Shown piece by piece: positions 26,990-34,158 of a stretch of DNA of 37,747 bases. The notes beneath the pieces were generated by a model that worked only from the letters and a program-made list of their open reading frames with translations, ran no database searches and was not told the origin of the DNA. This DNA is from Gammaproteobacteria bacterium UBA3532 (GTDB taxonomy: Bacteria; Pseudomonadota; Gammaproteobacteria; Enterobacterales; UBA3532), in assembly GCA_002376965.1 (NCBI GenBank), contig DFOV01000155.1, positions 1-37,747 on the forward strand, written 5' to 3'. The position numbers were made by a program, and so were the translations under genes. The first letter of the stretch is position 1. Each line of letters starts with the position of its first letter.

Positions 26990-27027
26990 TTAATCATTCG
27001 ACTTTGTATTAATCATTCAAGTTTGTA
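26990..27027. repeat. Tandem 19-bp direct repeat at the end of ygfX
   Basis: Two adjacent 19-bp units, 26990-27008 and 27009-27027, share TTAATCATTC and TTTGTA and differ at two or three positions. The right-hand unit contains the ygfX stop codon; on the minus strand the left-hand copy repeats the last five codons plus the stop immediately downstream. It lies between convergent nadB and ygfX. It looks like a short tandem duplication; no terminator hairpin was seen there. Confidence 0.8.
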
Positions 27028-27425
27028 TAAAGCTCACCTAGCAATAAACGAAATGGCCTCGCTCCAACACTAGCCTCAGTTAAAATAAGGTGATGAGGCT
27101 CACCCTTAACGTGCAGGTTTAATAGTAAAAACTGTTGGCAGTGGAAAAAACTATTGATTTTGGCTTCAATTCCCTGCGGCTGCCCAACCATATCAACCAA
27201 ACAGACATTTTCGCTATAGCGAAGCCTGAAGATCCGCTTGTAGTTGCACCAGCCAAAAGGATAGTAAAGTCTATATCCTGCCGCCAAAACAAACAGAATA
27301 ACCATAATCTTGGCTGCGAGATAAACTTCTAGCAGTGAGACAAATACGATAGCTAAGCTTATACAAATACTAACTATTCCCAATGCCTGTCTTGGTGGGA
27401 GAATAGAAAGGTTAATCGTTGTCAA
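27009..27425 (-). CDS. YgfX/CptA-like membrane protein
   Basis: A 138-residue protein with two adjacent hydrophobic segments in its first half (about 14-32 and 36-54) and a soluble C-terminal domain. This topology, the size and its place overlapping sdhE by 14 nt match YgfX (CptA), the partner of SdhE (YgfY/CptB) in E. coli; the sequence itself is poorly conserved, as usual for the family. In E. coli YgfX has been proposed as an inner-membrane toxin affecting the cytoskeleton, a role that is debated. The start is a TTG at 27425 without a strong ribosome site, suggesting translation coupled to sdhE. Confidence 0.65.
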   Translation of the reverse strand: MTTINLSILPPRQALGIVSICISLAIVFVSLLEVYLAAKIMVILFVLAAGYRLYYPFGWCNYKRIFRLRYSENVCLVDMVGQPQGIEAKINSFFHCQQFLLLNLHVKGEPHHLILTEASVGARPFRLLLGELYTNLND

Positions 27426-27687
27426 TATGCTTTTTTACAATTAATTCAATAATACTTTCATGATGAGATGGTGGCTTTTGATGCCCCATCAACCATGCAT
27501 AGATATCGGGATCAGGCTCTGGCAGCAACGAAACAAATTCCCTCTGTTTTTGTTTGGTCAGGTCACCATAGTGTTTTTCAACAAAAGGCAATAATATGAC
27601 ATCCAGCTCTAACATTCCTCGCCGACATGCCCAGCGTATCCGCGGCAGATCATCAATTGACGTTTGAGTATTCGTGTTTTGCACCAT
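27412..27687 (-). CDS. sdhE: FAD assembly factor SdhE
   Basis: A 91-residue protein with the SdhE hallmark R-G-M-L-E-L-D at about 23-29 (the conserved R-G-x-x-E) and the later E-F-V-S-L-L-P-E-P-D-P-D-I-Y-A-W-L-M-G block. SdhE binds SdhA and FrdA and promotes covalent flavin attachment. The N-terminal 12 residues are variable. It overlaps ygfX by 14 nt, and it is divergent from ygfZ across only 50 bp, a gene neighbourhood also seen in E. coli (ygfZ-ygfY-ygfX). Confidence 0.95.
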   Translation of the reverse strand: MVQNTNTQTSIDDLPRIRWACRRGMLELDVILLPFVEKHYGDLTKQKQREFVSLLPEPDPDIYAWLMGHQKPPSHHESIIELIVKKHIDND

Positions 27688-27737
27688 TATACTGAGACCT
27701 ATTAACTAAAAACCGATTAAGAAATGCGAGACTTTAC

Positions 27738-28640
27738 ATGAAAAAAACGCTTACTAGTAGCGATTCTATCAATCAGCAGAGTGAAGTAGGAACATGCCCT
27801 GCTCCGCTCGGTACGATTAGACTCCAAGGCGAAGGACATAAAAAGTTACTACAGGGACAACTTACCTGTGATATCAACGAACTTTCAGACTCATTAAGCA
27901 TGTACGGAGCATGGTGTAACCCTAAAGGGCGCATTATAGCTAGTGTACTGGTTGTGCAGGACGGTAACGACATATTATTGATTACTCCAATCGATATGCT
28001 GGATATTACCAAATCATTGCTTGAAAAATATGCCCCTTTTTATCAAATAACGGTGGCGGATATCAGTAGCCAAACGGCAATATCACTGAGCGCGAAAGCA
28101 AAAGCTGAGAATGATACGCAACATATGCACACCATCCACACTAATAGTAAATTAACAATATCATGGGGGGTTAGTGGCCGCTTTGAGCTAATAATTGCCA
28201 AGGAAACACCTCCCGCAAAAATTGATGATAATGATTGGTGGGCTAGTCAAATATCAGAAGGCGTCGCCTGGATCAGACCAGAAACGACAGAACAATACTT
28301 ACCTCTCCACATTAATTTACACCGTTTTGGTGGAGTGAGTTTCAAAAAAGGCTGCTATACAGGACAAGAAGTGATAGCAAGAATGCACTATAAAAGCCAA
28401 CTAAAAAAGCGCATGTACCGACTTTCAGCTCCACTAAGCGTCTTGCCTGCCAATGGTAACGAGCTTATAGACTCGCGCACAGATAAAATGATAGGAACAA
28501 TTGTCTGCTCGGCAAAAGTGGGCCAAGACACTGTCGAAATGTTAGCTGAAGTCATGGATGAAAGCATTGATCATATTCAACTAAAAAATTACTCCCTAGT
28601 TGCACCATCACTGCTATCCTTACCCTATAGCAACAAATAG
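27738..28640 (+). CDS. ygfZ: Folate-binding Fe-S cluster maturation protein YgfZ
   Basis: A 300-residue GcvT-like protein. The diagnostic motif K-G-C-Y-T-G-Q-E is present with Cys206. The N-terminal half has the folate-binding fold blocks L-Q-G-x-L-T-C-D-I and G-A-W-C-N-P-K-G-R-I. YgfZ binds tetrahydrofolate and supports activity of some Fe-S enzymes such as MiaB. Translation starts at an ATG with GAGACT upstream. The HDOD gene follows by 24 nt, so the two probably form one transcript ending at the hairpin at 29521-29546. Confidence 0.95.
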   Translation: MKKTLTSSDSINQQSEVGTCPAPLGTIRLQGEGHKKLLQGQLTCDINELSDSLSMYGAWCNPKGRIIASVLVVQDGNDILLITPIDMLDITKSLLEKYAPFYQITVADISSQTAISLSAKAKAENDTQHMHTIHTNSKLTISWGVSGRFELIIAKETPPAKIDDNDWWASQISEGVAWIRPETTEQYLPLHINLHRFGGVSFKKGCYTGQEVIARMHYKSQLKKRMYRLSAPLSVLPANGNELIDSRTDKMIGTIVCSAKVGQDTVEMLAEVMDESIDHIQLKNYSLVAPSLLSLPYSNK

Positions 28641-28664
28641 AATAACCGCCAGCTGGAGTACTGT

Positions 28665-29498
28665 ATGAGTTCTGAAGAACAATTTTGTCAAAAGTTACTT
28701 GATGATATAGAAAATGATCGTTTGGTGCTGCCAACCTTGCCTGAGGTAGCTCTTCGGATCCGAGAAGCCATGGATGATCCCAACGTATCGGTAAATCGTT
28801 TAGCCGACGCAATATCCAGCGACGCAGCCTTATCCGCACGTCTAATCAGGGTAGCCAATAGCGCTTTGATTAGGGGAGTAGTCAAGGTAGACAACCTGCA
28901 AACGGCCATTACCAGGATGGGACTGACTTTTGTACGAAACTTGGCAACGGGGTTAGCGATGGAACAGATGTTTCAGGCAACCAACGACTTGGTCGACGCT
29001 AAGCTTCGTGAAGTATGGCAGCACAGTATTGAAGTGGCGTCCATTTGCCATGTTTTGGCAAAACACTATACACGCTTGCCTCCTGATCAGGCCACGCTTA
29101 TCGGCCTTGTTCATGAAATTGGGATACTACCAATATTAACAGCTGCCGAGGAAAGGCCAGATTTTCTAACCGATGCTCAGGCTTTGGATCGCATTATAGC
29201 CAAGATCCACCCGCGAATTGGTCAAGCAATTCTTGAGACCTGGGGCTTCCCAGAAGAGCTTAGCTGTGTGCCGACTCAATACCTAGAATTCTCAAGAGAC
29301 GCAGAAACGCCAGATTATGCCGATATCGTTACCGTCGCTTCACTGCAAACCTTTGCGGGAAGCAACCATCCATTGGCACAAATCGATTGGAATAATGTAT
29401 CGTCCTTCCACCGTCTTGGTCTTGCGTCAGATGTCGAAGTGACTGAAATAGAGGGAATCAGTGAAGAAGTAGAAGAAGCGAAAGAAGTCCTTATGTAA
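28665..29498 (+). CDS. HDOD domain protein
   Basis: A 277-residue soluble protein, nearly all of it an HDOD domain (about 15-220): L-P-T-L-P-E-V-A-L-R-I near the start, I-S-S-D-A-A-L-S-A-R-L-I-R-V-A-N-S, T-A-I-T-R-M-G-L, then W-Q-H-S-I-E-V-A and L-I-G-L-V-H-E-I-G. HDOD proteins resemble HD phosphohydrolases but generally lack the metal-binding site; here the usual H-D position reads V-H-E-I-G, so it is probably non-catalytic. The end is acidic and Glu-rich. Such proteins are linked to signalling and motility in proteobacteria, but the role of this one is unknown. Confidence 0.88.
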   Translation: MSSEEQFCQKLLDDIENDRLVLPTLPEVALRIREAMDDPNVSVNRLADAISSDAALSARLIRVANSALIRGVVKVDNLQTAITRMGLTFVRNLATGLAMEQMFQATNDLVDAKLREVWQHSIEVASICHVLAKHYTRLPPDQATLIGLVHEIGILPILTAAEERPDFLTDAQALDRIIAKIHPRIGQAILETWGFPEELSCVPTQYLEFSRDAETPDYADIVTVASLQTFAGSNHPLAQIDWNNVSSFHRLGLASDVEVTEIEGISEEVEEAKEVLM

Positions 29499-29520
29499 CT
29501 TTCAGCTCAACTTGTCAATC

Positions 29521-29546
29521 AAGCGCAGCTTATTTGCTGCGCTTTT
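29521..29546 (+). terminator. Intrinsic terminator of ygfZ-HDOD, probably bidirectional
   Basis: A 9-bp perfect stem (29521-29529 with 29536-29544, AAGCGCAGC / GCTGCGCTT) around a 6-nt loop, followed by TTTT on the plus strand. On the opposite strand the hairpin ends in an A/T-poor run, so it is weaker for the convergent gene whose stop codon (29545-29547) touches it. Confidence 0.85.
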
Positions 29547-30006
29547 AAGAATAAAGCCCATTTACCAGCTGGGTAATAAAAGCTCGCTCTTCATCACTGA
29601 CCCGCTTTTCAGTAACGGGGTCAACTGCCACTGCCGCGACCTCAAGGCATTGCTGCAGCACACGATCTTTGTGATCTATTGCCAGTGGGTGGCTTTGTGT
29701 GAGGAAGCTGAGAGCCAAACGGTAAGCATCATTAAACACAGGATTATCCATAGGAGAATCTCGCAGAAAAAGGCAAAATTCCTCAACAGTAACATCAGGT
29801 AGAACATGCTCATCGTTATAGGAGAGCACATCAAGACGCTTCCGCCTTTCATGCAGAAACTTTAAAATCAAATCGATTTCTTGATCACTATTATGCCCGT
29901 CTGCCCACATGGCAGATATCAGGGGCACCAAATCAAGCACATAAATAAACTGCCGAGAAAGCCCGAGCTGCCCTTCAAGGGTATCGATAATACGATGGCG
30001 TTCCAT
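29545..30006 (-). CDS. Uncharacterised helical protein, TerB-like motifs
   Basis: A soluble, mostly helical protein of about 153 residues that I do not recognise. Two segments look like TerB-fold repeats, in which an acidic loop precedes a helix: A-M-W-A-D-G-H-N-S-D-Q-E-I-D-L-I (about 30-47) and A-V-A-V-D-P-x5-V-S-D-E-E-R-A-F-I (about 125-143). This similarity is weak and by eye. The start is set at the ATG at 30006 because AAGGAG lies 8 nt upstream; the in-frame ATG at 30012 is only 2 nt from it. It converges on the HDOD gene. No signal peptide or membrane segment. Confidence 0.6.
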   Translation of the reverse strand: MERHRIIDTLEGQLGLSRQFIYVLDLVPLISAMWADGHNSDQEIDLILKFLHERRKRLDVLSYNDEHVLPDVTVEEFCLFLRDSPMDNPVFNDAYRLALSFLTQSHPLAIDHKDRVLQQCLEVAAVAVDPVTEKRVSDEERAFITQLVNGLYS

Positions 30007-30167
30007 ATTCATTACTCCTTACTTTTAAATCGACGGCCCTAATTCAGCAAACGGTTCAGCGCCAGCCTTTGAATCATTTAAGTTCAGTTTAAGCCGAAAG
30101 GCAAGTCTATTCGGGGTAAGAGCATGAACGCTTGTAACCTAATCAATTTGAGAACATGAGAGCAAAC

Positions 30168-30232
30168 TGGCTGGGACTGTTAGTACGTTACCGCTTATCC
30201 GGCTATACGCGATAATTTCCAATTCCCAGCCA
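30168..30232. repeat. 9-bp inverted repeat with 47-nt loop in a 250-bp intergenic gap
   Basis: TGGCTGGGA (30168-30176) and TCCCAGCCA (30224-30232) are perfectly complementary across a 47-nt spacer. It lies in the 30013-30260 gap between two minus-strand genes of unknown function. I recognise no tRNA or known RNA in it. It may be the closing stem of an unannotated RNA or leader, or chance. Confidence 0.5.
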
Positions 30233-30260
30233 TTTAAAGGAAACCAGTAGACCAGCCGAA

Positions 30261-30677
30261 CTAAATACTGCTCGCCATGAGACAAGAATAATCAGCTCCT
30301 AGGTTGGGAGTGCGACATAAGTTGTCATTAATATAGCCATCCACGCCTATAACCTTGGTCACTTTCATAACCCGAGCTATTTCACACAAGCCATCATAGT
30401 CGGATTCGTAAAGTGCGACAGAGCGAATATCAGGGCGATGGTGTTTCATCCAAGACATAATGCCAACGGTTTGTAGTTTGTTTAAGCCCAACTCAAAAAT
30501 GACATATTGAACTTCTTCATCAGACTCGAGGATATTAACGATTTGCCCTACTTCTTTAGCAAGAATGAGATCAAAGGATTGATTTTCGACAAGTTGACTT
30601 AAACGAATATTTTTTCGCTCAGCCAGTCGGATGGCTTCTCGCGTGGCAACCACACGACAGCGTTTTGGAATAGTCAT
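30261..30677 (-). CDS. Uncharacterised receiver-like protein lacking the phosphoacceptor Asp
   Basis: A 138-residue soluble protein that I cannot name. The middle reads like a degenerate response-regulator fold: an F-D-L-I-L strand, then V-Q-Y-V-I-F-E-L-G-L-N-K-L with Glu62 where the phosphorylated Asp would be, H-H-R-P-D-I-R-S-V-A-L-Y as the next helix and strand, and V-T-K-V-I-G-V-D-G-Y-I. The acidic pair of the first strand and the conserved Lys are not evident, so it would not be phosphorylated. The ATG has a GGGGGT-type ribosome site. It is upstream of the TerB-like gene with a 254-bp gap. The fold assignment is inference. Confidence 0.5.
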   Translation of the reverse strand: MTIPKRCRVVATREAIRLAERKNIRLSQLVENQSFDLILAKEVGQIVNILESDEEVQYVIFELGLNKLQTVGIMSWMKHHRPDIRSVALYESDYDGLCEIARVMKVTKVIGVDGYINDNLCRTPNLGADYSCLMASSI

Positions 30678-30788
30678 AATAGACCCCCTAAATTTCTAGC
30701 AACATTATGGTTCGTCTCTTTGGACGCGGGTATGCTTATTGTTTTTTAGTACCCAACTACCATCCTAAATGCTGCCTTGCACAATTCC

Positions 30789-30808
30789 TATCACCCAAAC
30801 GGGTGATA
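30789..30808 (-). terminator. Hairpin directly after the 30810 gene
   Basis: An 8-bp perfect stem TATCACCC / GGGTGATA (30789-30796 with 30801-30808) with a 4-nt loop lies directly downstream of the stop codon of the small minus-strand gene. No T-run follows on the minus strand, so if it acts it may be a weak terminator or an RNA 3'-end stabiliser. Confidence 0.45.
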
Positions 30809-30809
30809 T

Positions 30810-31154
30810 TTAGCCTGTGCGATAAGCGGTCAGTAAATTAGAAGCCTCAAATATTTGCTCTGAGTTATCACATCCGAACTGGTCATTAGCGACAACTAAA
30901 TAGTGAATGACTTCATCAAGCTCATGCCTGCGCAAAACTTTTCTTCGTAACACCAAGGTCAGCTTATCAAGTACAACAATAAATTGATGCTTTTGCGGCT
31001 CTTCACTGATACTTTTTCTGTGGAGCTGGCCTTTGATATCCGCGACCACTGCCAACAAGTGCTTTCTCAACACATCTGTCACATCAAAATCTTCAGGGAA
31101 CGCTAAGATTTCAGCCATTGTTTCCTCGCTTACTAAGTTTGTCTTTATCGCCAT
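30810..31154 (-). CDS. Small uncharacterised protein
   Basis: A 114-residue soluble protein that I do not recognise, predicted to be helical with basic clusters (R-R-K-V-L-R-R-H) in the middle and no membrane segment. An in-frame ATG at residue 13 (M-A-E-I-L-A-F-P-E-D-F-D) is an alternative start; neither has a strong ribosome site. It is divergent from rapA across about 180 bp and followed by a hairpin. The coding call rests on a long open frame, a clean context and lack of overlap with other genes; no function can be proposed. Confidence 0.5.
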   Translation of the reverse strand: MAIKTNLVSEETMAEILAFPEDFDVTDVLRKHLLAVVADIKGQLHRKSISEEPQKHQFIVVLDKLTLVLRRKVLRRHELDEVIHYLVVANDQFGCDNSEQIFEASNLLTAYRTG

Positions 31155-31335
31155 AGCTTCAGGTTATAGGTATTCCACTATTGAGACTGTGAGCAGTATC
31201 AAAATTTGAGAATCTTTCATTAATTTCAATAAGATCCCAGTGAGTTTTTCAATGAATGTTTAGCCGCCAAACTATGGTGCCTATCACATCATCTGTGGTA
31301 GACTCGCCTCTTTTTAAATGATTGGGTTGTTTGTA

Positions 31336-34128
31336 ATGCAATTTGTTGTTGGTCAACGTTGGGCTAGCCAGAGCGAGCCGTCTTTAGGGCTAGGAGTTAT
31401 CACACAAACCGATTACCGTCGCATCGAAATCGCTTTCCCAAGCGCGGAAGAATTAAGAACTTACGCCATAGACAACGCCCCTCTTTGTCGTATTAAGTTT
31501 CTCGAAGGAGACGACATAAGAGATAAAGATGGGATAACGTACCAGGTTAATACCGTATTTGAGAAAAACAACCTCTATTTTTATGATTGCAGAAATGCCG
31601 AAGGTGAGTCGGTTATACTTGTCGAGATGCAAGTCGACTCTGACTTCAGTTTCCACACCCCAAAGCAGCGCCTGTTCAGTGGTCAGCTTGAGTCATTAAA
31701 AGCCTTTAAGTTACGCGTCGATACAGCCCATCGGATGCACCAGCATCAACAGTCACCAGCCCTCGGGCTCATGGGTGTCAGAGCAAGCCTTATCCCCCAC
31801 CAGTTATACATTGCTAATGATGTCGCTAGCCGACACAAACCGCGTGTGTTATTAGCAGACGAGGTTGGTCTGGGTAAAACCATAGAGGCTGGCATGATCA
31901 TTCATCACCAACTGATTACTGGTGCAGCGCAACGAGTATTGATACTCGTGCCAGCAAGCCTTCAATATCAGTGGATCGTTGAGATGTTGCGTCGGTTTCA
32001 CCTACGATTTTCCCTATTTGACCAAGAAAGAGTAGACGTTGACGCAGAGAGCAATCCGTTTGAATCAGAGCAGTTACTAATTTGTGACATTGAATTGCTA
32101 GCCAATTCACCACAAAATCTTGAGCAGGCGCTTACTGTTGAATGGGATTTGGTCGTCATAGATGAAGCCCACCACCTGGCGTGGTCTGAACAATCTCCAA
32201 GCCAGCAGTACCAATGTGCAGAACAACTTGCCGATAAGAATACGGGGCTTCTGTTGTTAACAGCCACCCCAGAACAAGCTGGATTAGAAAGTCACTTTTC
32301 ACGTCTGCGCCTATTGGATAACGCACGGTTTAGCAGTTACCAAGACTTTTTAGAAGAGCATAAAAATTACGCCTTTATCAATGAAGTCATTGAACAACTA
32401 GAGCAAGGAAATCCTCTCTCAGGGCAGACTAAAATCCAGCTGTCCAAACTTTCAGACCTGACGGAATTAGAGCTTAATGCACCAAAATCTGAGGTGATAG
32501 CCAAGTTAATTGACCGATGCGGTACTGGCCGCATGATTTATCGAAATACTCGGAAATCAATGCAAGGCTTTCCTCGGCGAATCGTTCATCCATACCCTTT
32601 AGAGCCTTCAGCTCTTCAAGAAAATTCCGAGTATGATAGCCATTCTCTCTACCCTGAGTCAGGCATGGATGAGGCCTCTTGGCTAAAAAGCGATCCAAGA
32701 ATCGAATGGTTGGTTGAGTTTCTCAAGCAAAATCGGCTTTCTAAAGTGCTGGTCATTTGCCATTACTCCTCGACGGCAATATCTATTGATAAACACCTTA
32801 ATCTATCAAAAGGCATACGATCGACACTCTTCCATGAAGGGTTAAGCCTTGTCGAGCGTGACCGAGCTGCTGCTTACTTTGCTGACGACGAGAGTGGTGC
32901 GCAAGTCCTGATTTGTTCGGAAATTGGCAGTGAAGGACGTAACTTCCAGTTTGCTCATAACCTTGTTTTATTTGACCTTCCAGCCAACCCTGATTTAGTA
33001 GAACAGCGTATTGGTAGGCTGGATCGAATTGGTCAGAGTGAAGACATTCATATACATGTTCCGTATCTAAACCAATCAGCTCAATCAGTGGTATTCGAGT
33101 GGATGCACCAAGGGTTAGGCTGCTTTGAAAACAGCTGTTCCTTTGCATTTACTGTTTATGAGCATTTTGCTGAGCAGCTTAACCGGTGTTGCGTTGATGT
33201 TGATAGTCCTGAATGCGAACAGTTAATCATAGATACGCAGGCGCGAGTTCGGTTGATAGCACAAGAACAAAGCGCCGGTAAAGATCGTCTTCTTCAGTTA
33301 CACTCATTCAACGAATCAGCTGCACGCCAATTGGTTGAAACCATAGAAAATGAAGAGTCCGAGCAGGATCTTCAAGATTATATGGACAAGGTATTTGATT
33401 ATTATGGTGTCGATTCTGAGGATCATTCCGACCAGACTTTTATCCTGCGGCCAGGCCAATATATGCGAACCCAACATTTTCCCGAGTTGGACGACGAAGG
33501 CTCAACTATTACCTATGGTCGACATCGCGCAATATCTCGAGAAGATATCGCCTTCTTATCATGGGAACACCCCATGGTCGCCGGTAGTATGGATATGATC
33601 CTGTCTTCTGAGACAGGTCAATGCTGTGTCAGCACGATGCGTGTAAAGGGAATGAAGCCTGGAGCATACCTGGTTGAAACGTTCTACCAGTTAAACGTCA
33701 GAGCACCAAAGAAACTCCAGCTCGATAGATTCCTCAGCTTAAAGCCAATGCGTTTGCTAATATCGGGCGAAGGTAAAAGCCTTACGGATGCTGTTTCTTA
33801 TGAGCAGCTTAATCAGCTGTCGACCAAGTTAGATAAAAAACTTGGCGCCCAAATTGTTCAAAGCATACGAGCTGAACTAGAAGGGATACTCGAACGTTCG
33901 GATACCCAAATAAAGGAGCTTGAACAAGAGCAGCGTGAGGCCGCAAAATCCAAGCTGAGTCAGGAGTTAACTGCAGAAATTCAACGTTTAACAGCACTAT
34001 CAGAAGTAAACCCGACAATTAAGCCACAAGAAATAGAATTTCTAAAACAGCGACATGAAAGTGGGCTTTCTCTACTGAATTCTGCTCAAGTCGAGCTACA
34101 GGCTATACGCGTAATTATTAACAGCTAG
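31336..34128 (+). CDS. rapA: RNA polymerase-associated protein RapA (Swi2/Snf2 ATPase)
   Basis: A 930-residue ATPase that binds core RNA polymerase and helps recycle it. The N-terminal Tudor-like domains begin at G-Q-R-W. The helicase part has motif I L-A-D-E-V-G-L-G-K-T (about 178-187), motif II D-E-A-H-H, motif III L-L-T-A-T-P-E, and the C-lobe E-I-G-S-E-G-R-N-F-Q and Q-R-I-G-R-L-D-R-I-G-Q. The RapA-specific C-terminal domain follows with a coiled coil near the end. The start is placed at the ATG at 31336 (M-Q-F-V-V-G-Q-R-W), matching the E. coli M-P-F-T-L-G-Q-R-W; the in-frame ATG at 31318 adds six residues with no counterpart. Its stop is inside the 34124-34155 palindrome. Confidence 0.96.
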   Translation: MQFVVGQRWASQSEPSLGLGVITQTDYRRIEIAFPSAEELRTYAIDNAPLCRIKFLEGDDIRDKDGITYQVNTVFEKNNLYFYDCRNAEGESVILVEMQVDSDFSFHTPKQRLFSGQLESLKAFKLRVDTAHRMHQHQQSPALGLMGVRASLIPHQLYIANDVASRHKPRVLLADEVGLGKTIEAGMIIHHQLITGAAQRVLILVPASLQYQWIVEMLRRFHLRFSLFDQERVDVDAESNPFESEQLLICDIELLANSPQNLEQALTVEWDLVVIDEAHHLAWSEQSPSQQYQCAEQLADKNTGLLLLTATPEQAGLESHFSRLRLLDNARFSSYQDFLEEHKNYAFINEVIEQLEQGNPLSGQTKIQLSKLSDLTELELNAPKSEVIAKLIDRCGTGRMIYRNTRKSMQGFPRRIVHPYPLEPSALQENSEYDSHSLYPESGMDEASWLKSDPRIEWLVEFLKQNRLSKVLVICHYSSTAISIDKHLNLSKGIRSTLFHEGLSLVERDRAAAYFADDESGAQVLICSEIGSEGRNFQFAHNLVLFDLPANPDLVEQRIGRLDRIGQSEDIHIHVPYLNQSAQSVVFEWMHQGLGCFENSCSFAFTVYEHFAEQLNRCCVDVDSPECEQLIIDTQARVRLIAQEQSAGKDRLLQLHSFNESAARQLVETIENEESEQDLQDYMDKVFDYYGVDSEDHSDQTFILRPGQYMRTQHFPELDDEGSTITYGRHRAISREDIAFLSWEHPMVAGSMDMILSSETGQCCVSTMRVKGMKPGAYLVETFYQLNVRAPKKLQLDRFLSLKPMRLLISGEGKSLTDAVSYEQLNQLSTKLDKKLGAQIVQSIRAELEGILERSDTQIKELEQEQREAAKSKLSQELTAEIQRLTALSEVNPTIKPQEIEFLKQRHESGLSLLNSAQVELQAIRVIINS

Positions 34129-34155
34129 GCGCCTTGAAATTTCAAGGCGCCTAGC
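34124..34155. terminator. Perfect 32-bp palindrome, probable bidirectional terminator rapA/fadE
   Basis: Each half (GCTAGGCGCCTTGAAA and its complement) is 16 bp and the two are directly adjacent without a spacer, centred between 34139 and 34140. RNA from either strand can form a GC-rich stem. It includes the rapA stop codon (34126-34128) and lies 4 bp from the fadE stop. There is no strong T-tract on either side, so it is a stem-type convergent terminator rather than a textbook intrinsic one. Confidence 0.75.
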
Positions 34156-34158
34156 GCT

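Noticed and set aside
30168..30232. tRNA-like fold suggested by the complementary ends
   Set aside because: Only about 64 nt long, with no T-loop sequence, anticodon arm or standard D-loop; left as an inverted repeat only.
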